This document shows, in pieces, positions 25,141 through 33,371 of a stretch of DNA of 64,000 nucleotides; the first letter of the stretch is position 1, and every line of letters starts with the position of its first letter. This stretch comes from Trebonia sp963771985. GTDB lineage: Bacteria > Actinomycetota > Actinomycetes > Streptosporangiales > Streptosporangiaceae. Below the pieces are notes generated by a model that saw only the letters and a list, made by a program, of their open reading frames with translations, did not search any database and had not been told where the DNA came from. The stretch is from NCBI GenBank assembly GCA_963771985.1, contig CAVYVO010000028.1, positions 62,001 to 126,000 on the forward strand. The letters run 5' to 3'. The position numbers were made by a program, and so were the translations under genes.

Positions 25141-26906
25141 CGAAGCGGGTACCTTCCCTGGGGTGACGGCCGCAGGCCGTCGTCCAGGTCGGCCGGCTCC
25201 GGCGGCACGGGGACCTGCCACACCAGCTCGGTCCCGCCACCGTCGGCGGGCGAAAGCCGCAGCGTGCCGCCGAGTTTCTCGGCCCGGTCCGCCATGTTGG
25301 CCAGGCCGCTGCGCCGGGTTCCCGCCGAGATCCCCGAGCCGTTGTCCCTGACCACGATCGTCAGCATCCCAGCGGAGTCGGTGTCCACGGTAACGTCGAC
25401 CCGCGTCGCCCCGGAATGGCGGGCCGCGTTGGACAGGGCCTCGCGCAAGACCGCGAGCAGCTGCTCGGACAGCTCCGCGGTGGCCCGTGAGTCGAGCCCG
25501 CTGCCGAGCCGCAGCGCGGGAGCGAACCCGAGGGCCTCGGTCATCTCGTCGACGAGCGCGACGATGTCGGCCCGCAGCCGTGGTTCGCCGGCGCGGCCGC
25601 GGGCCTGGAGGGCGAAGATCGTGGCCCGGATGTCCTTGATGGTGTCGTCCATCGCGTCTACGGCGTTCCTGATGCGGTCCGCCACCTCGGGCCGGTGCGT
25701 CATCGGCACGGCGCCCTCCAGCGACATGCCGGTGGCGTAGAGCCGCTGGATTACCAGGTCGTGCAGGTCCCGGGCGATCCGGTCCCTGTCTTCGAGTACC
25801 GAAAGCTGCTCGGCGTCGGCCCGGCGCGCCGCCAGCTCGAGCGCGACCGCAGCCTGCGCCGCGAACGCGGCCACGACGCTGGTGGCGGCGGGCGGCAGCG
25901 GCGGGCGGCCCTGCCGGAGCCCCACGGTCAGCACGCCGCGCACGTCGCCGGGCGTGCCGAGCGGGAAGAGCACCGTCGGCCCGAGGTGCCCCATGTGCTG
26001 CCGGGTGACGTCCGCGGTCCGCTCGTCCGCGGCGAAGTTATCGACCGTAATCGGCTCACCGGTCTCGAGCACCTGGCCGGACAGCGACTTGCCCGCCGGC
26101 AGCACCAGGCCGCGGGCCTCGGCGGCGCCGTCGCCTTCCGCGTACTCGATCGTGAGCCGCCGGCCCTCCTCGTCGGGCAGCGCGAGCGCCACCAGGTCGG
26201 CGCTGGAAAGCTCGAGCGCCTGCCTGGTCAGGTCGCCGAGCACCGTGGCCGGGCTGGCCCCGGACAGCAGGGCGATGGTCAGCTCGCTGCTGGCCCGCAG
26301 CCAGCGCTGCTGGCGCTTGGCCTCCTCGTACAGCCGGGCGTTCTCCACCGCGACGCCCGCGGCGGCCCCGAGCGCGGTGACCACGGCCTCGTCGTCCTCG
26401 GTGAACTCGCCGCCGCTTCGCTTCTCGGTCAGGTACAGGTTGCCGAACACGCGGTCCCGGACGCGGACCGGCACGCCGAGAAACGACCGCATCGGGGGGT
26501 GTCCGTCGGGGAAACCCGAGGACTCCGGGTGCTCGGCGATGTCGGCCAGCCGCAGTGGGTGCGGATCCTTGATCAGCAGGCCGAGCAGCCCGAGCCCTTC
26601 CGGCCAGTGGTGGATCTCGCCGATCTCGTCGGCGTCCAGGCCGACCGGGATGAACTCGGTCAGCTGCCGGTCCTCGCCGATCACGCCGAGCGCGCCGTAC
26701 CGGGCATCGGCTAGGTCCACCGCCGCCTCGACGATACGGCGCAGCATCGCCTCGAGTTCCAGGCCGGAACCGATCGCGACGACGGCCTCGAGCAGCCCGT
26801 GCATCCGGTCCCTGGTGGCGAGCACGACCTCGAGCCGGGACTGCAGCTCCGCGAGCAGGTCGTCCAGCCGCAGCTGGGGGAGCAAGCCATCTTCGCCACT
26901 AGCCAT
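25137..26906 (-). CDS. DosS/DevS-like GAF-GAF sensor histidine kinase
   Basis: A 589-residue cytosolic kinase. GAF-A spans about 45-195 and contains LGLLGLLIKDPHPLRLADI and GHPPMRSFLGVPVRV (135-149); in mycobacterial DosS a His in this region binds heme, so His136 is a candidate ligand. GAF-B spans about 215-365. The HisKA_3 domain has phospho-acceptor His382 in DRIARDLHDLVIQRLYATGM, then REALSNAARHSGATRVDV (N box) and VVRDNGSGI plus GLANMADRAEKLGG. Hypoxia, NO or CO sensing is inferred from the family. The kinase faces its regulator tail to tail instead of sharing an operon. A DosR-like box lies 29 bases upstream. Confidence 0.88.
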   Translation of the reverse strand: MASGEDGLLPQLRLDDLLAELQSRLEVVLATRDRMHGLLEAVVAIGSGLELEAMLRRIVEAAVDLADARYGALGVIGEDRQLTEFIPVGLDADEIGEIHHWPEGLGLLGLLIKDPHPLRLADIAEHPESSGFPDGHPPMRSFLGVPVRVRDRVFGNLYLTEKRSGGEFTEDDEAVVTALGAAAGVAVENARLYEEAKRQQRWLRASSELTIALLSGASPATVLGDLTRQALELSSADLVALALPDEEGRRLTIEYAEGDGAAEARGLVLPAGKSLSGQVLETGEPITVDNFAADERTADVTRQHMGHLGPTVLFPLGTPGDVRGVLTVGLRQGRPPLPPAATSVVAAFAAQAAVALELAARRADAEQLSVLEDRDRIARDLHDLVIQRLYATGMSLEGAVPMTHRPEVADRIRNAVDAMDDTIKDIRATIFALQARGRAGEPRLRADIVALVDEMTEALGFAPALRLGSGLDSRATAELSEQLLAVLREALSNAARHSGATRVDVTVDTDSAGMLTIVVRDNGSGISAGTRRSGLANMADRAEKLGGTLRLSPADGGGTELVWQVPVPPEPADLDDGLRPSPQGRYPLR

Positions 26907-26934
26907 GGGGATAGCGTAACGCCACGGGTCATCA

Positions 26935-26948
26935 CGGCCTAAAGTCCC
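26935..26948. promoter_or_regulatory. DosR-like box upstream of the DosS-like kinase
   Basis: CGGCCTAAAGTCCC matches the core at 12 of 14 positions, 29-42 bases before the kinase start. A weaker copy (AGGACATTGGCCCT) follows about 10 bases further upstream of the kinase. Confidence 0.5.
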
Positions 26949-27065
26949 GGCTCCAGCAAGGACATTGGCCCTACCCTTGCTACTCGCGGAGACCGCATCG
27001 TAGCTATTGGGAGCCGGAACGTCAGGTTCCCGCTGTGGGACGGCCTTGGCTGAAGGTGACTGGCG

Positions 27066-27692
27066 ATGAGACTTGGACGGTCCGTGCGAGCTGCAAACAA
27101 AGAAGGACGTTGGCTCCGCAGGACGGTGCGCGGGCTGTGCCCCGACCGGAACCCGCTGCGGCGTACGTCAGACCGGGTGGAGACCTCCCTGCTCGTGGGC
27201 TTGTTCGTGGCGACGGCCGCCGGCGCTCCGTTCGCCGTCCATGCGGCGAGCGACACCGCCTACGGCGCGGCGCTGCGGACCGAACAGACACAGGTGGCCA
27301 CCAGGCACGAGGTGCGGGCCGTGCTCACCCAGGCCGCCGGCAGCACCGCCAGCGCCTACACGCTGAGCACCGAGGTGCCCGTGCGGGCCTCGTGGACGTC
27401 CGCCGCCGGGGTGAAGCGGACCGGTGAGATCCTGGCGCTGGCAGGCAGCGCGAAGGGCAGCGAAGTCACCATCTGGACCGATGCCCGGGGCGACGTGACG
27501 AGCCCGCCGCTGCAGCTCTCCCAGGTCGCCGGGCAGGGCCAGGTAGCGGCGCTCGGCGCCATCGTCGGCATAGCGGCGCTCTTCCTGTCCGAGACGGCGC
27601 TCGTCCGCTACGTGATGAACCGCCGTCGCATGGCGGCGTGGGACGCTGACTGGGCGGTCACGGCGCAGGCGTGGAACCACCAGAGCTGGTAG
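27066..27692 (+). CDS. Rv1733c-family membrane protein
   Basis: A 208-residue protein from ATG 27066 with GAAGGTGA upstream. The N-terminus is basic (RGLCPDRNPLRRTSDRVET is the family opening), followed by one helix (about 42-60), an extracellular region of about 100 residues, a second helix (about 155-175) and VRYVMNRRRMAAWDADWA. Rv1733c is a DosR-regulated latency antigen of M. tuberculosis of unknown function, so the gene supports reading this locus as a DosR-type regulon. Its last 35 bases overlap the 3' end of ftsH on the other strand. Confidence 0.85.
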   Translation: MRLGRSVRAANKEGRWLRRTVRGLCPDRNPLRRTSDRVETSLLVGLFVATAAGAPFAVHAASDTAYGAALRTEQTQVATRHEVRAVLTQAAGSTASAYTLSTEVPVRASWTSAAGVKRTGEILALAGSAKGSEVTIWTDARGDVTSPPLQLSQVAGQGQVAALGAIVGIAALFLSETALVRYVMNRRRMAAWDADWAVTAQAWNHQSW

Positions 27693-29628
27693 TGTCCGCC
27701 GCTCCCGCCGAGTGGGGCGAGACCATCATCGGCGGTGCCGACGGGTCGGCCGAGCGGTCCGGCCGCCCGGCCAGCCGGTAGACGTCAGAGCCGTCCACGG
27801 TCTCACGTACCAGGAGCAGGTCCACCAGCGAGTCAAGTTCCGGCCGGTGGGCCTTCAGCAGTTCGACCGCGCGCTCCTCCGCCTGGCGCAGCAGCCGGGA
27901 CACCTCCCCGTCGATGGCGGCCTGGGTGGCCTCGGCGTACGGCCGGCTGGACACGCCGGCTCCGCCGCCGAGGAAGACCGAACCGCCTTCGGGGTATCCC
28001 ACGGGGCCGAGCACCTTGGACATGCCGAACTCGCGGACCATCTTGGTGGCCAGGTCGGTGGCGCCGGCCAGGTCATTGCCCGCGCCCGTGGACCCCTGGC
28101 CGAGGACGACGACCTCCGCGGCGCGCCCCCCGAGCCGGACGGCCAGGGAGTCGAGCAGGTAGTCCTCGGTGTACATGTGCCGTTCGACCAGCGGAAGCTG
28201 CTCGGTGACGCCCAGCGTCTGCCCGGCCGGCAGGATCGTCACCTTTGCCACCGGGTCCGCGTGCTCGGACAGCGCCGCGACCATGGCGTGCCCGGACTCG
28301 TGCACGGCGACCGAGTGCTTCTCCTCCGGCAGCAGCACGTTGGACCCCTCCCGGCGGCCGAGGATGATCCGGTCCCGCGCGGCGCTGAAGTCGGCGGCCG
28401 TGATCACGTCCCTGTTGTCGCGCACCGCGAAGATGGCCGCCTCGTTCGTCAGGTTGGCCAGGTCCGCGCCGGAAAAGCCCGGCGTTCCCCGCGCGACCGC
28501 GTTGAGGTCGACGTCGGAAGCCAGCTTCTTGCCGCGGCAGTGCACGGCGAGGATCGCGGCCCGCTCGAAGACGTTCGGCAGCGGGATGGTGACCTGCCGG
28601 TCGAACCGCCCGGGCCGCAGCAGCGCCGGGTCGAGGACCTCCGGGCGGTTGGTCGCGCCCAGCACGACGATGCCCATCGCCGGGTCGAAGCCGTCCATCT
28701 CGGCGAGCAACTGGTTCAGCGTCTGCTCCCGCTCGTCGTTGGCGACGACCGCGCCCGAGCCCGCCCGGCGCTGGCCGATCGCGTCTATCTCGTCGATGAA
28801 GATGATCGCGGGGGCGCGCTTGCGCGCCTCGGCGAACAGGTCACGGACCCGGGCGGCACCGACGCCGACGAACATCTCGACGAAGCTGGACCCGGTCACC
28901 GAGAAGAACGGCACGCGCGCCTCGCCGGCGACGGCCCGGGCGAGCAGCGTCTTGCCGGTTCCGGGCGGGCCGATCATGAGCACGCCGCGCGGCACGACCG
29001 CGCCGGCCCGCTGGTAGCGCTCCGGGTTGCGCAGGAAGTCGACGACCTCGCTGATCTCGGACTTCGCACCCTCGTAGCCGGCCACGTCGGCGAACGTGGT
29101 GGACGGGCGCTCCTCGTCGAACACCTTGGCCCGGGAGCGGCCCGCGCCCAGTACGCCCTGCAGCTGGCCCGTCGCGCCCCGGGACAGCCGTAGGAAGAAC
29201 CAGCCGAAGAGCAGGATCGGCGCCAGGATGAGGAGCCAGTCCAGCAGCTCGGCGCCGAAGCTGGGCGATGTCGTGGACCCGGTGATCTGCACGCCATTCG
29301 ACTGGAGGTCGTTGAGCATCGTCTGGCCCGCCTGCGGCGGGATGACCACGGTGTAGTCCGTCCCGTCGGTTAGCTCGCCACTGCTCGTGCCGCCGGGCTG
29401 CGCGATCGTCACCGTCTTGACCTTGTGCGCGGACACGTCGGACAGGAACTGAGAGTAAGTCAGGCTAGTCTGCGACGTCTGGTGGACAGCCGGCAGGTAG
29501 ATCCAGAGGAACAGCGCGACGATGATGCCGATGGGCAGCAGCCAGTGCCGCCAGCGCGGCGGCGGTGGCGGCGCGTTGCCTGGCCCTGGCTTATCGCCAG
29601 GTGGCGGTGGCGTAGCTTGCTTGCTCAT
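27658..29628 (-). CDS. ftsH: ATP-dependent zinc metalloprotease FtsH
   Basis: Start set at ATG 29628 (MSKQATPPPPGDKPG), giving 656 residues. Pro-rich N-terminus, two membrane helices (about 30-48 and 130-150) flanking the periplasmic domain, then AAA+ module with Walker A GPPGTGKT (220-227, Lys226), Walker B IIFIDEIDAIG and the SRH segment PALLRPGRFDRQV. The zinc site is HESGH (His443, Glu444, His447), with Ser in place of the common Ala. The M41 region continues through VRLGGRAAEVVVLGQGSTGAGNDL. Likely a stress-specific FtsH paralogue, given its position in the island. It degrades membrane and short-lived proteins. Confidence 0.95.
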   Translation of the reverse strand: MSKQATPPPPGDKPGPGNAPPPPPRWRHWLLPIGIIVALFLWIYLPAVHQTSQTSLTYSQFLSDVSAHKVKTVTIAQPGGTSSGELTDGTDYTVVIPPQAGQTMLNDLQSNGVQITGSTTSPSFGAELLDWLLILAPILLFGWFFLRLSRGATGQLQGVLGAGRSRAKVFDEERPSTTFADVAGYEGAKSEISEVVDFLRNPERYQRAGAVVPRGVLMIGPPGTGKTLLARAVAGEARVPFFSVTGSSFVEMFVGVGAARVRDLFAEARKRAPAIIFIDEIDAIGQRRAGSGAVVANDEREQTLNQLLAEMDGFDPAMGIVVLGATNRPEVLDPALLRPGRFDRQVTIPLPNVFERAAILAVHCRGKKLASDVDLNAVARGTPGFSGADLANLTNEAAIFAVRDNRDVITAADFSAARDRIILGRREGSNVLLPEEKHSVAVHESGHAMVAALSEHADPVAKVTILPAGQTLGVTEQLPLVERHMYTEDYLLDSLAVRLGGRAAEVVVLGQGSTGAGNDLAGATDLATKMVREFGMSKVLGPVGYPEGGSVFLGGGAGVSSRPYAEATQAAIDGEVSRLLRQAEERAVELLKAHRPELDSLVDLLLVRETVDGSDVYRLAGRPDRSADPSAPPMMVSPHSAGAADTTSSGGSTPAP

Positions 29629-29796
29629 CGGACGCACCCTTTCCGCCGGGCCGGAACCCCAGGCGCGGTGTCCGTCGTTGTCCACCGCTCGCCTTATTCT
29701 GCGCCAGGCCATGTCTAGTTCAACGCGGCGGGGATGTCCTGTCTTCCGGTACTGACCTTGCTCAGAGGTTCCGGTCAGGCGCTTCCCGGCTCCGCC

Positions 29797-31344
29797 TCAG
29801 CGATGGTGGCGGGGCAGCACGATGAGCGCGATCAGGCAGCCGCCGAGCGCCACGAAGGCGCCGACAGTCAGCCCCAGGTCCATGCCGCTGACGAACGCCT
29901 CTCTGGCCAGCTGCGCCAGCCCGGCCCCCAGTGTGCCCCCCACCCGCGCGGCGACCTCGAGGGCGCCGCCGAGAGAACCGCGCACCGTATCCATGACCGC
30001 GGCGGGCACGTGATAGGGAGCCAGCGAGGCGTTGATGTCGTTCTGATACCGCGTGTTCAGCAGGCTGCCGATCACCGCCACGCCGAGGGCGCCCCCAACC
30101 TGCAGGAACGTACCGTTCGTTGCGGAGCCGACGCCCGTTTGCCCGCTCGGCAGTGAGCCCATCACCGATTCGGTCGCGGCCGGGATGACCAGCCCGGCGC
30201 CGATGCCGAGCAGGACGACGCCCAGCACGATGTCGCTGTAACCGGAGGCGACGGTCGCGCTGGAGATCTGCCAGAACGAGCCGGCGATCAGCAGCAGCCC
30301 GGTGGCGATGGTGTACCTGACGCCAACCAGCCGCAGGCTCAGCGTGGACAGCGGCGCGACCACCGCGATCGCGCCGGCAGCCGGCAGTATGCACAGGCCG
30401 GCCCGCAGGGCCGAGTAGCCCAGGCTGAACTGGAGCCACTGGGTGAGCACGAACAGCGTGCCGTACATGCCGAACGTGGCCAGGCCCACCGACGAGACGG
30501 CACCCGAGAATTCCCGCTTCCTGAAGAAGCGGAGGTCCAGCATGGGGTGCGCGGACCGCTGCTCCCAGAGCACGAACAACGCGAGCACGACGAGGCCGCC
30601 GACGCCGGCGGCGAGCACCCGGACCGAGGTCCAGCCGCGGACCGGCGCCTCGATCAGCGACCACAGGATCAGGCCCATGCCCGCGATCGAAAGCGCGGCC
30701 CCGGCCAGATCGGGCGCCTTCGCGTGCGGGTTCCTGGAGTCGGGGATCAGCGGGATCGCGCAGACGAAGCCGACCGCGGCTATCGGCAGGTTGATCAGGA
30801 ACACCGAGCCCCACCAGAAACGCGCGAGCAGCAGGCCGCCGACGATCGGGCCGAGCGCGATCCCGACGCCAGTCGTGGCGGCCCACAGGCCGATGGCCCG
30901 CTGCCGCTCGGTCGCGTCGGTGAAGATGCTCGTGATGAGCGCCAGCGTGGACGGCATCATGAACGCCCCGCCAACGCCCATGGCGGCCCGCGCCGCGATC
31001 AGCAGGCCTACCGACCCGGAGAACGCCGCCCAGGCCGATCCGGCGGCGAACACCGTCAGGCCGATCAGGAACGCCTTCTTCCGGCCGATCCGGTCCGCGA
31101 GGCTGCCGACGGTCAGCAAGAGCCCGGCGAAGACGATGATGTAGGCATCGACGATCCACTGCATTTCGGTGGTCGTCGCGCTCAGGTCGCGCACGATGGT
31201 GGGCAGCGCGACATTAAGCACCGTTACGTCCAGTGTGACCATCAGCAGCGTCACGCACAGCACCGCGAGCGCGAGCCACCTGGTCCGCGGAGCGGCCGGC
31301 CGCCACGGGGCCGCCGCCGGAACCTTATGGATGTGGATCGTCAT
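29797..31344 (-). CDS. MFS drug:H+ antiporter, DHA2 (14-TMS) family
   Basis: A 515-residue transporter with fourteen predicted helices. Motif A is GSLADRIGRKKAFLIG (about 80-95), motif D1 is LDVTVLNVALPTIVRDL and motif C is GVGIALGPIVGGLL (about 155-168). DHA2 pumps export lipophilic cations, dyes and antibiotics. It is 168 bases downstream of ftsH's start region on the same strand and upstream of nothing co-transcribed; the MreB-like gene ends 82 bases before it. The substrate is unknown. Confidence 0.9.
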   Translation of the reverse strand: MTIHIHKVPAAAPWRPAAPRTRWLALAVLCVTLLMVTLDVTVLNVALPTIVRDLSATTTEMQWIVDAYIIVFAGLLLTVGSLADRIGRKKAFLIGLTVFAAGSAWAAFSGSVGLLIAARAAMGVGGAFMMPSTLALITSIFTDATERQRAIGLWAATTGVGIALGPIVGGLLLARFWWGSVFLINLPIAAVGFVCAIPLIPDSRNPHAKAPDLAGAALSIAGMGLILWSLIEAPVRGWTSVRVLAAGVGGLVVLALFVLWEQRSAHPMLDLRFFRKREFSGAVSSVGLATFGMYGTLFVLTQWLQFSLGYSALRAGLCILPAAGAIAVVAPLSTLSLRLVGVRYTIATGLLLIAGSFWQISSATVASGYSDIVLGVVLLGIGAGLVIPAATESVMGSLPSGQTGVGSATNGTFLQVGGALGVAVIGSLLNTRYQNDINASLAPYHVPAAVMDTVRGSLGGALEVAARVGGTLGAGLAQLAREAFVSGMDLGLTVGAFVALGGCLIALIVLPRHHR

Positions 31345-31426
31345 ACTTCTCAGCCCACCCGCGGCAGTCCCCGGACGGCAGAGTCGAAGGACCCGTCCGT
31401 TCGGGAAATAAGGAGGCGGTGCCGGC

Positions 31427-32432
31427 TTACTCGCGCGGCCCCGGGAAGCCGGGGTTGCCGTCCATGTCCAGCATGGCCGCCGCGCCGCGGACCACGCAGC
31501 GCAGCGGGTCCTCGGCCACCACCGCGCCGATCTCCGCGATCGCCTCGATGCGGCCCGCCAGACCCGGCAGGAGCGCGCCGCCGCCCGCCACCCTGACCTT
31601 CCCGCGCACCACGTCCTCGGCGAGACCGGACGGAATGTCCGACAGCACCTCCTGTACCGACCTGGCGATGGCGGCGACCACCGGCTCGAGCGCCGCCGCC
31701 ACGAGGTCTCCCTCGAACGCGTTCCACGCGGGGCGTGCGCCGCGCGGCGTCGATCCCCACCGCCTCCGCCCAGCCGTCCGGCCCGCCGGTCAGCCCGAGC
31801 GTCATCTTCAGCTGCCGCGCGGCCCGCGGGCTGAGGATCAGGCCGAGCTTGCCGCGCGCGGCGCTCACGATCGCGTCGTCCATCGCGTTGCCCGCCATCC
31901 GGAGGCTCTGCGCGCGGACGACCCGCCAGCCGGCGACGGCGGCGACCTCCGTGGTCCCGCCGCCCACGTCCACGATGAACCCGCCCGATCCGCCGTTAAG
32001 GTCAAAGCCCGCCCCGGCGGCGGCCGCGACCGGCTCGTCGATCAGCTGGACGGAGTACCGGGGGCGGCGCGTCCCGAGCGCGGCGGCGACGGACCGGCGC
32101 TCCACCCAGGTGGCGCCGCTCGGCACGCACACCAGCGCGCGGGGCCGCAGCGGCCAGCCGCGCGGCCCTGCCTTGCGCAAGAAGCCGTGCAGCATCGCCG
32201 CGGTCGCGTCCAAGTCGGCGATCACACCGTCGCGCAGCGGGTGGATAACCCTGATGTCCCGGGGCTCCTTGTCCGCCAGGACATCAGCCGCGGCGCCGAT
32301 AGCCGCGATCGCACCGGTCGTGGAGTCGATTGCGATCGCGGACGGCTCTTCGAGCACCAGCCCGCGCCCCGCGACCCAGACGAGCGTATTGACCGTGCCC
32401 AGGTCGATCGCCACGCTACCCCGGATGCGCAT
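31427..32432 (-). pseudogene. MreB-like actin-fold protein, frameshifted
   Basis: The N-terminal frame from ATG 32432 reads GSVAIDLGTVNTLVWVAGRG (phosphate 1), VIHPLRDGVIADLDATAAML, VCVPSGATWVERRSV, LIDEPVAAAAGAGFD and FIVDVGGGTTEVAAV (phosphate 2), all MreB marks. After GIDAARR the frame is lost near 31725-31750, and the end continues in another frame (WNAFEGDLVAAALEPVVAAI, VRVAGGGALLPGLAGRI with the adenosine motif) to 31427. One extra base explains it. Repaired length is about 335 residues, normal for MreB. No mreC/mreD or rod genes are nearby, so this is a dispersed paralogue in the stress island. Confidence 0.82.
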
Positions 32433-32544
32433 CGTAGCTCACCTCTTGTCCCGTCCCGCTGCCCCGCGTACTAGTTGTGCAGGTACAACAGTATGGCCGA
32501 GAGGCCACCTGGCAAGCAGATGCACTTCCCTGGTTTCGCAGGAG

Positions 32545-33136
32545 TTAACCGCGGCGGATCCGCCTGCCCGAGATGACGGTGGGCCTGATCCGTATGTACA
32601 GCTCCCGCTCGCCGCCGGCCCAGGGCTCGAACGCACACCTTCGCCACGACGGCACGCTCGTCCTCGTCGTCGACGAGATGCGCGCCACCCTGGATCAGCA
32701 CGGACCAGCCGGTCCGCTCGGCCTTGTCGATCTCGTCGATCTCGAAGGCGACCTTGTACTCCGCGTCTACGATCCCGGTGCGGAGGTCCTCGCCGAGCGG
32801 GCTGCCCGCCGCGGTGCGGAAGACGACCGACCCGTCGAGCACCTTGAAGTTCACCGGCAGTATCACCGGGCCGAACCTGCCGGTGAACCCGATCCGGCCG
32901 ATCTCCGCCTGCTCGATGAGCCGCAGCGACTCGGCATCCGTTAGCTCTTCCACATTCGGCTCCATACCGCCCGTTGTACCACGGGGCCCTGCCTGCGCCG
33001 CGTCCGCGGGCCGCTGTACGGGCACGAGCGCCCGCTGGATTTCCAGTGCGCTCACTCGCGCGCCGAGCGCGTTCAACCGATGCTCGAGCAGCATCACCTG
33101 AGGGTCCGCGATCCCTGGTCCGATCTGTCTAGCCAT
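32545..33136 (-). pseudogene. Pyridoxamine 5'-phosphate-oxidase-fold protein, frameshifted
   Basis: A flavin-type split-barrel protein of the DosR-associated kind. The core is EELTDAESLRLIEQAEIGRI, GFTGRFGPVILPVNFKVLDG, VAFEIDEIDKAERTGWSVLI. Near 32632-32640 the frame shifts, and the conserved end FEPWAGGERELYIRIRPTVI continues in a second frame to TAA 32545-32547. One extra base explains it. The start may be ATG 33136, which adds a coiled-coil segment (QVMLLEHRLNALGARVSAL), or ATG 32965 (MEPNVEELTD). It is divergent from the cytochrome b gene, with DosR-like boxes between. Confidence 0.8.
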
Positions 33137-33241
33137 AACACTCACCGCCTGTTCGCCATCAAGGCAAGCACGGCGCATGGCCTGCCCGGACGGCACTGAG
33201 GTCCCGGTCTGGCGGGGCGCAGGTCCCGGGGAGCGGGGCCG

Positions 33242-33282
33242 GCTAGGGACCAAGGTCCCTAGCCATGAGGGACCGTTCTCCC
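33242..33282. promoter_or_regulatory. Two DosR-like boxes before the cytochrome b gene
   Basis: GGGACCAAGGTCCC (33246-33259) has 12 of 14 core matches and is extended by GGCTA/TAGCC arms into an 11-bp inverted repeat with an AA centre. GGGACCGTTCTCCC (33269-33282) has 10 of 14. The centres are 23 bp apart, about two helical turns. They lie 90-130 bases before the cytochrome b start and could also act on the divergent gene. Confidence 0.6.
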
Positions 33283-33371
33283 TGCAGACCGTCCCCCGCC
33301 CGGCCGCATGGTTGAGCGGTCAATATTCGCTCATTTCGGACTCGGACCAAGGGAAGACCAGGAGAGTGACG

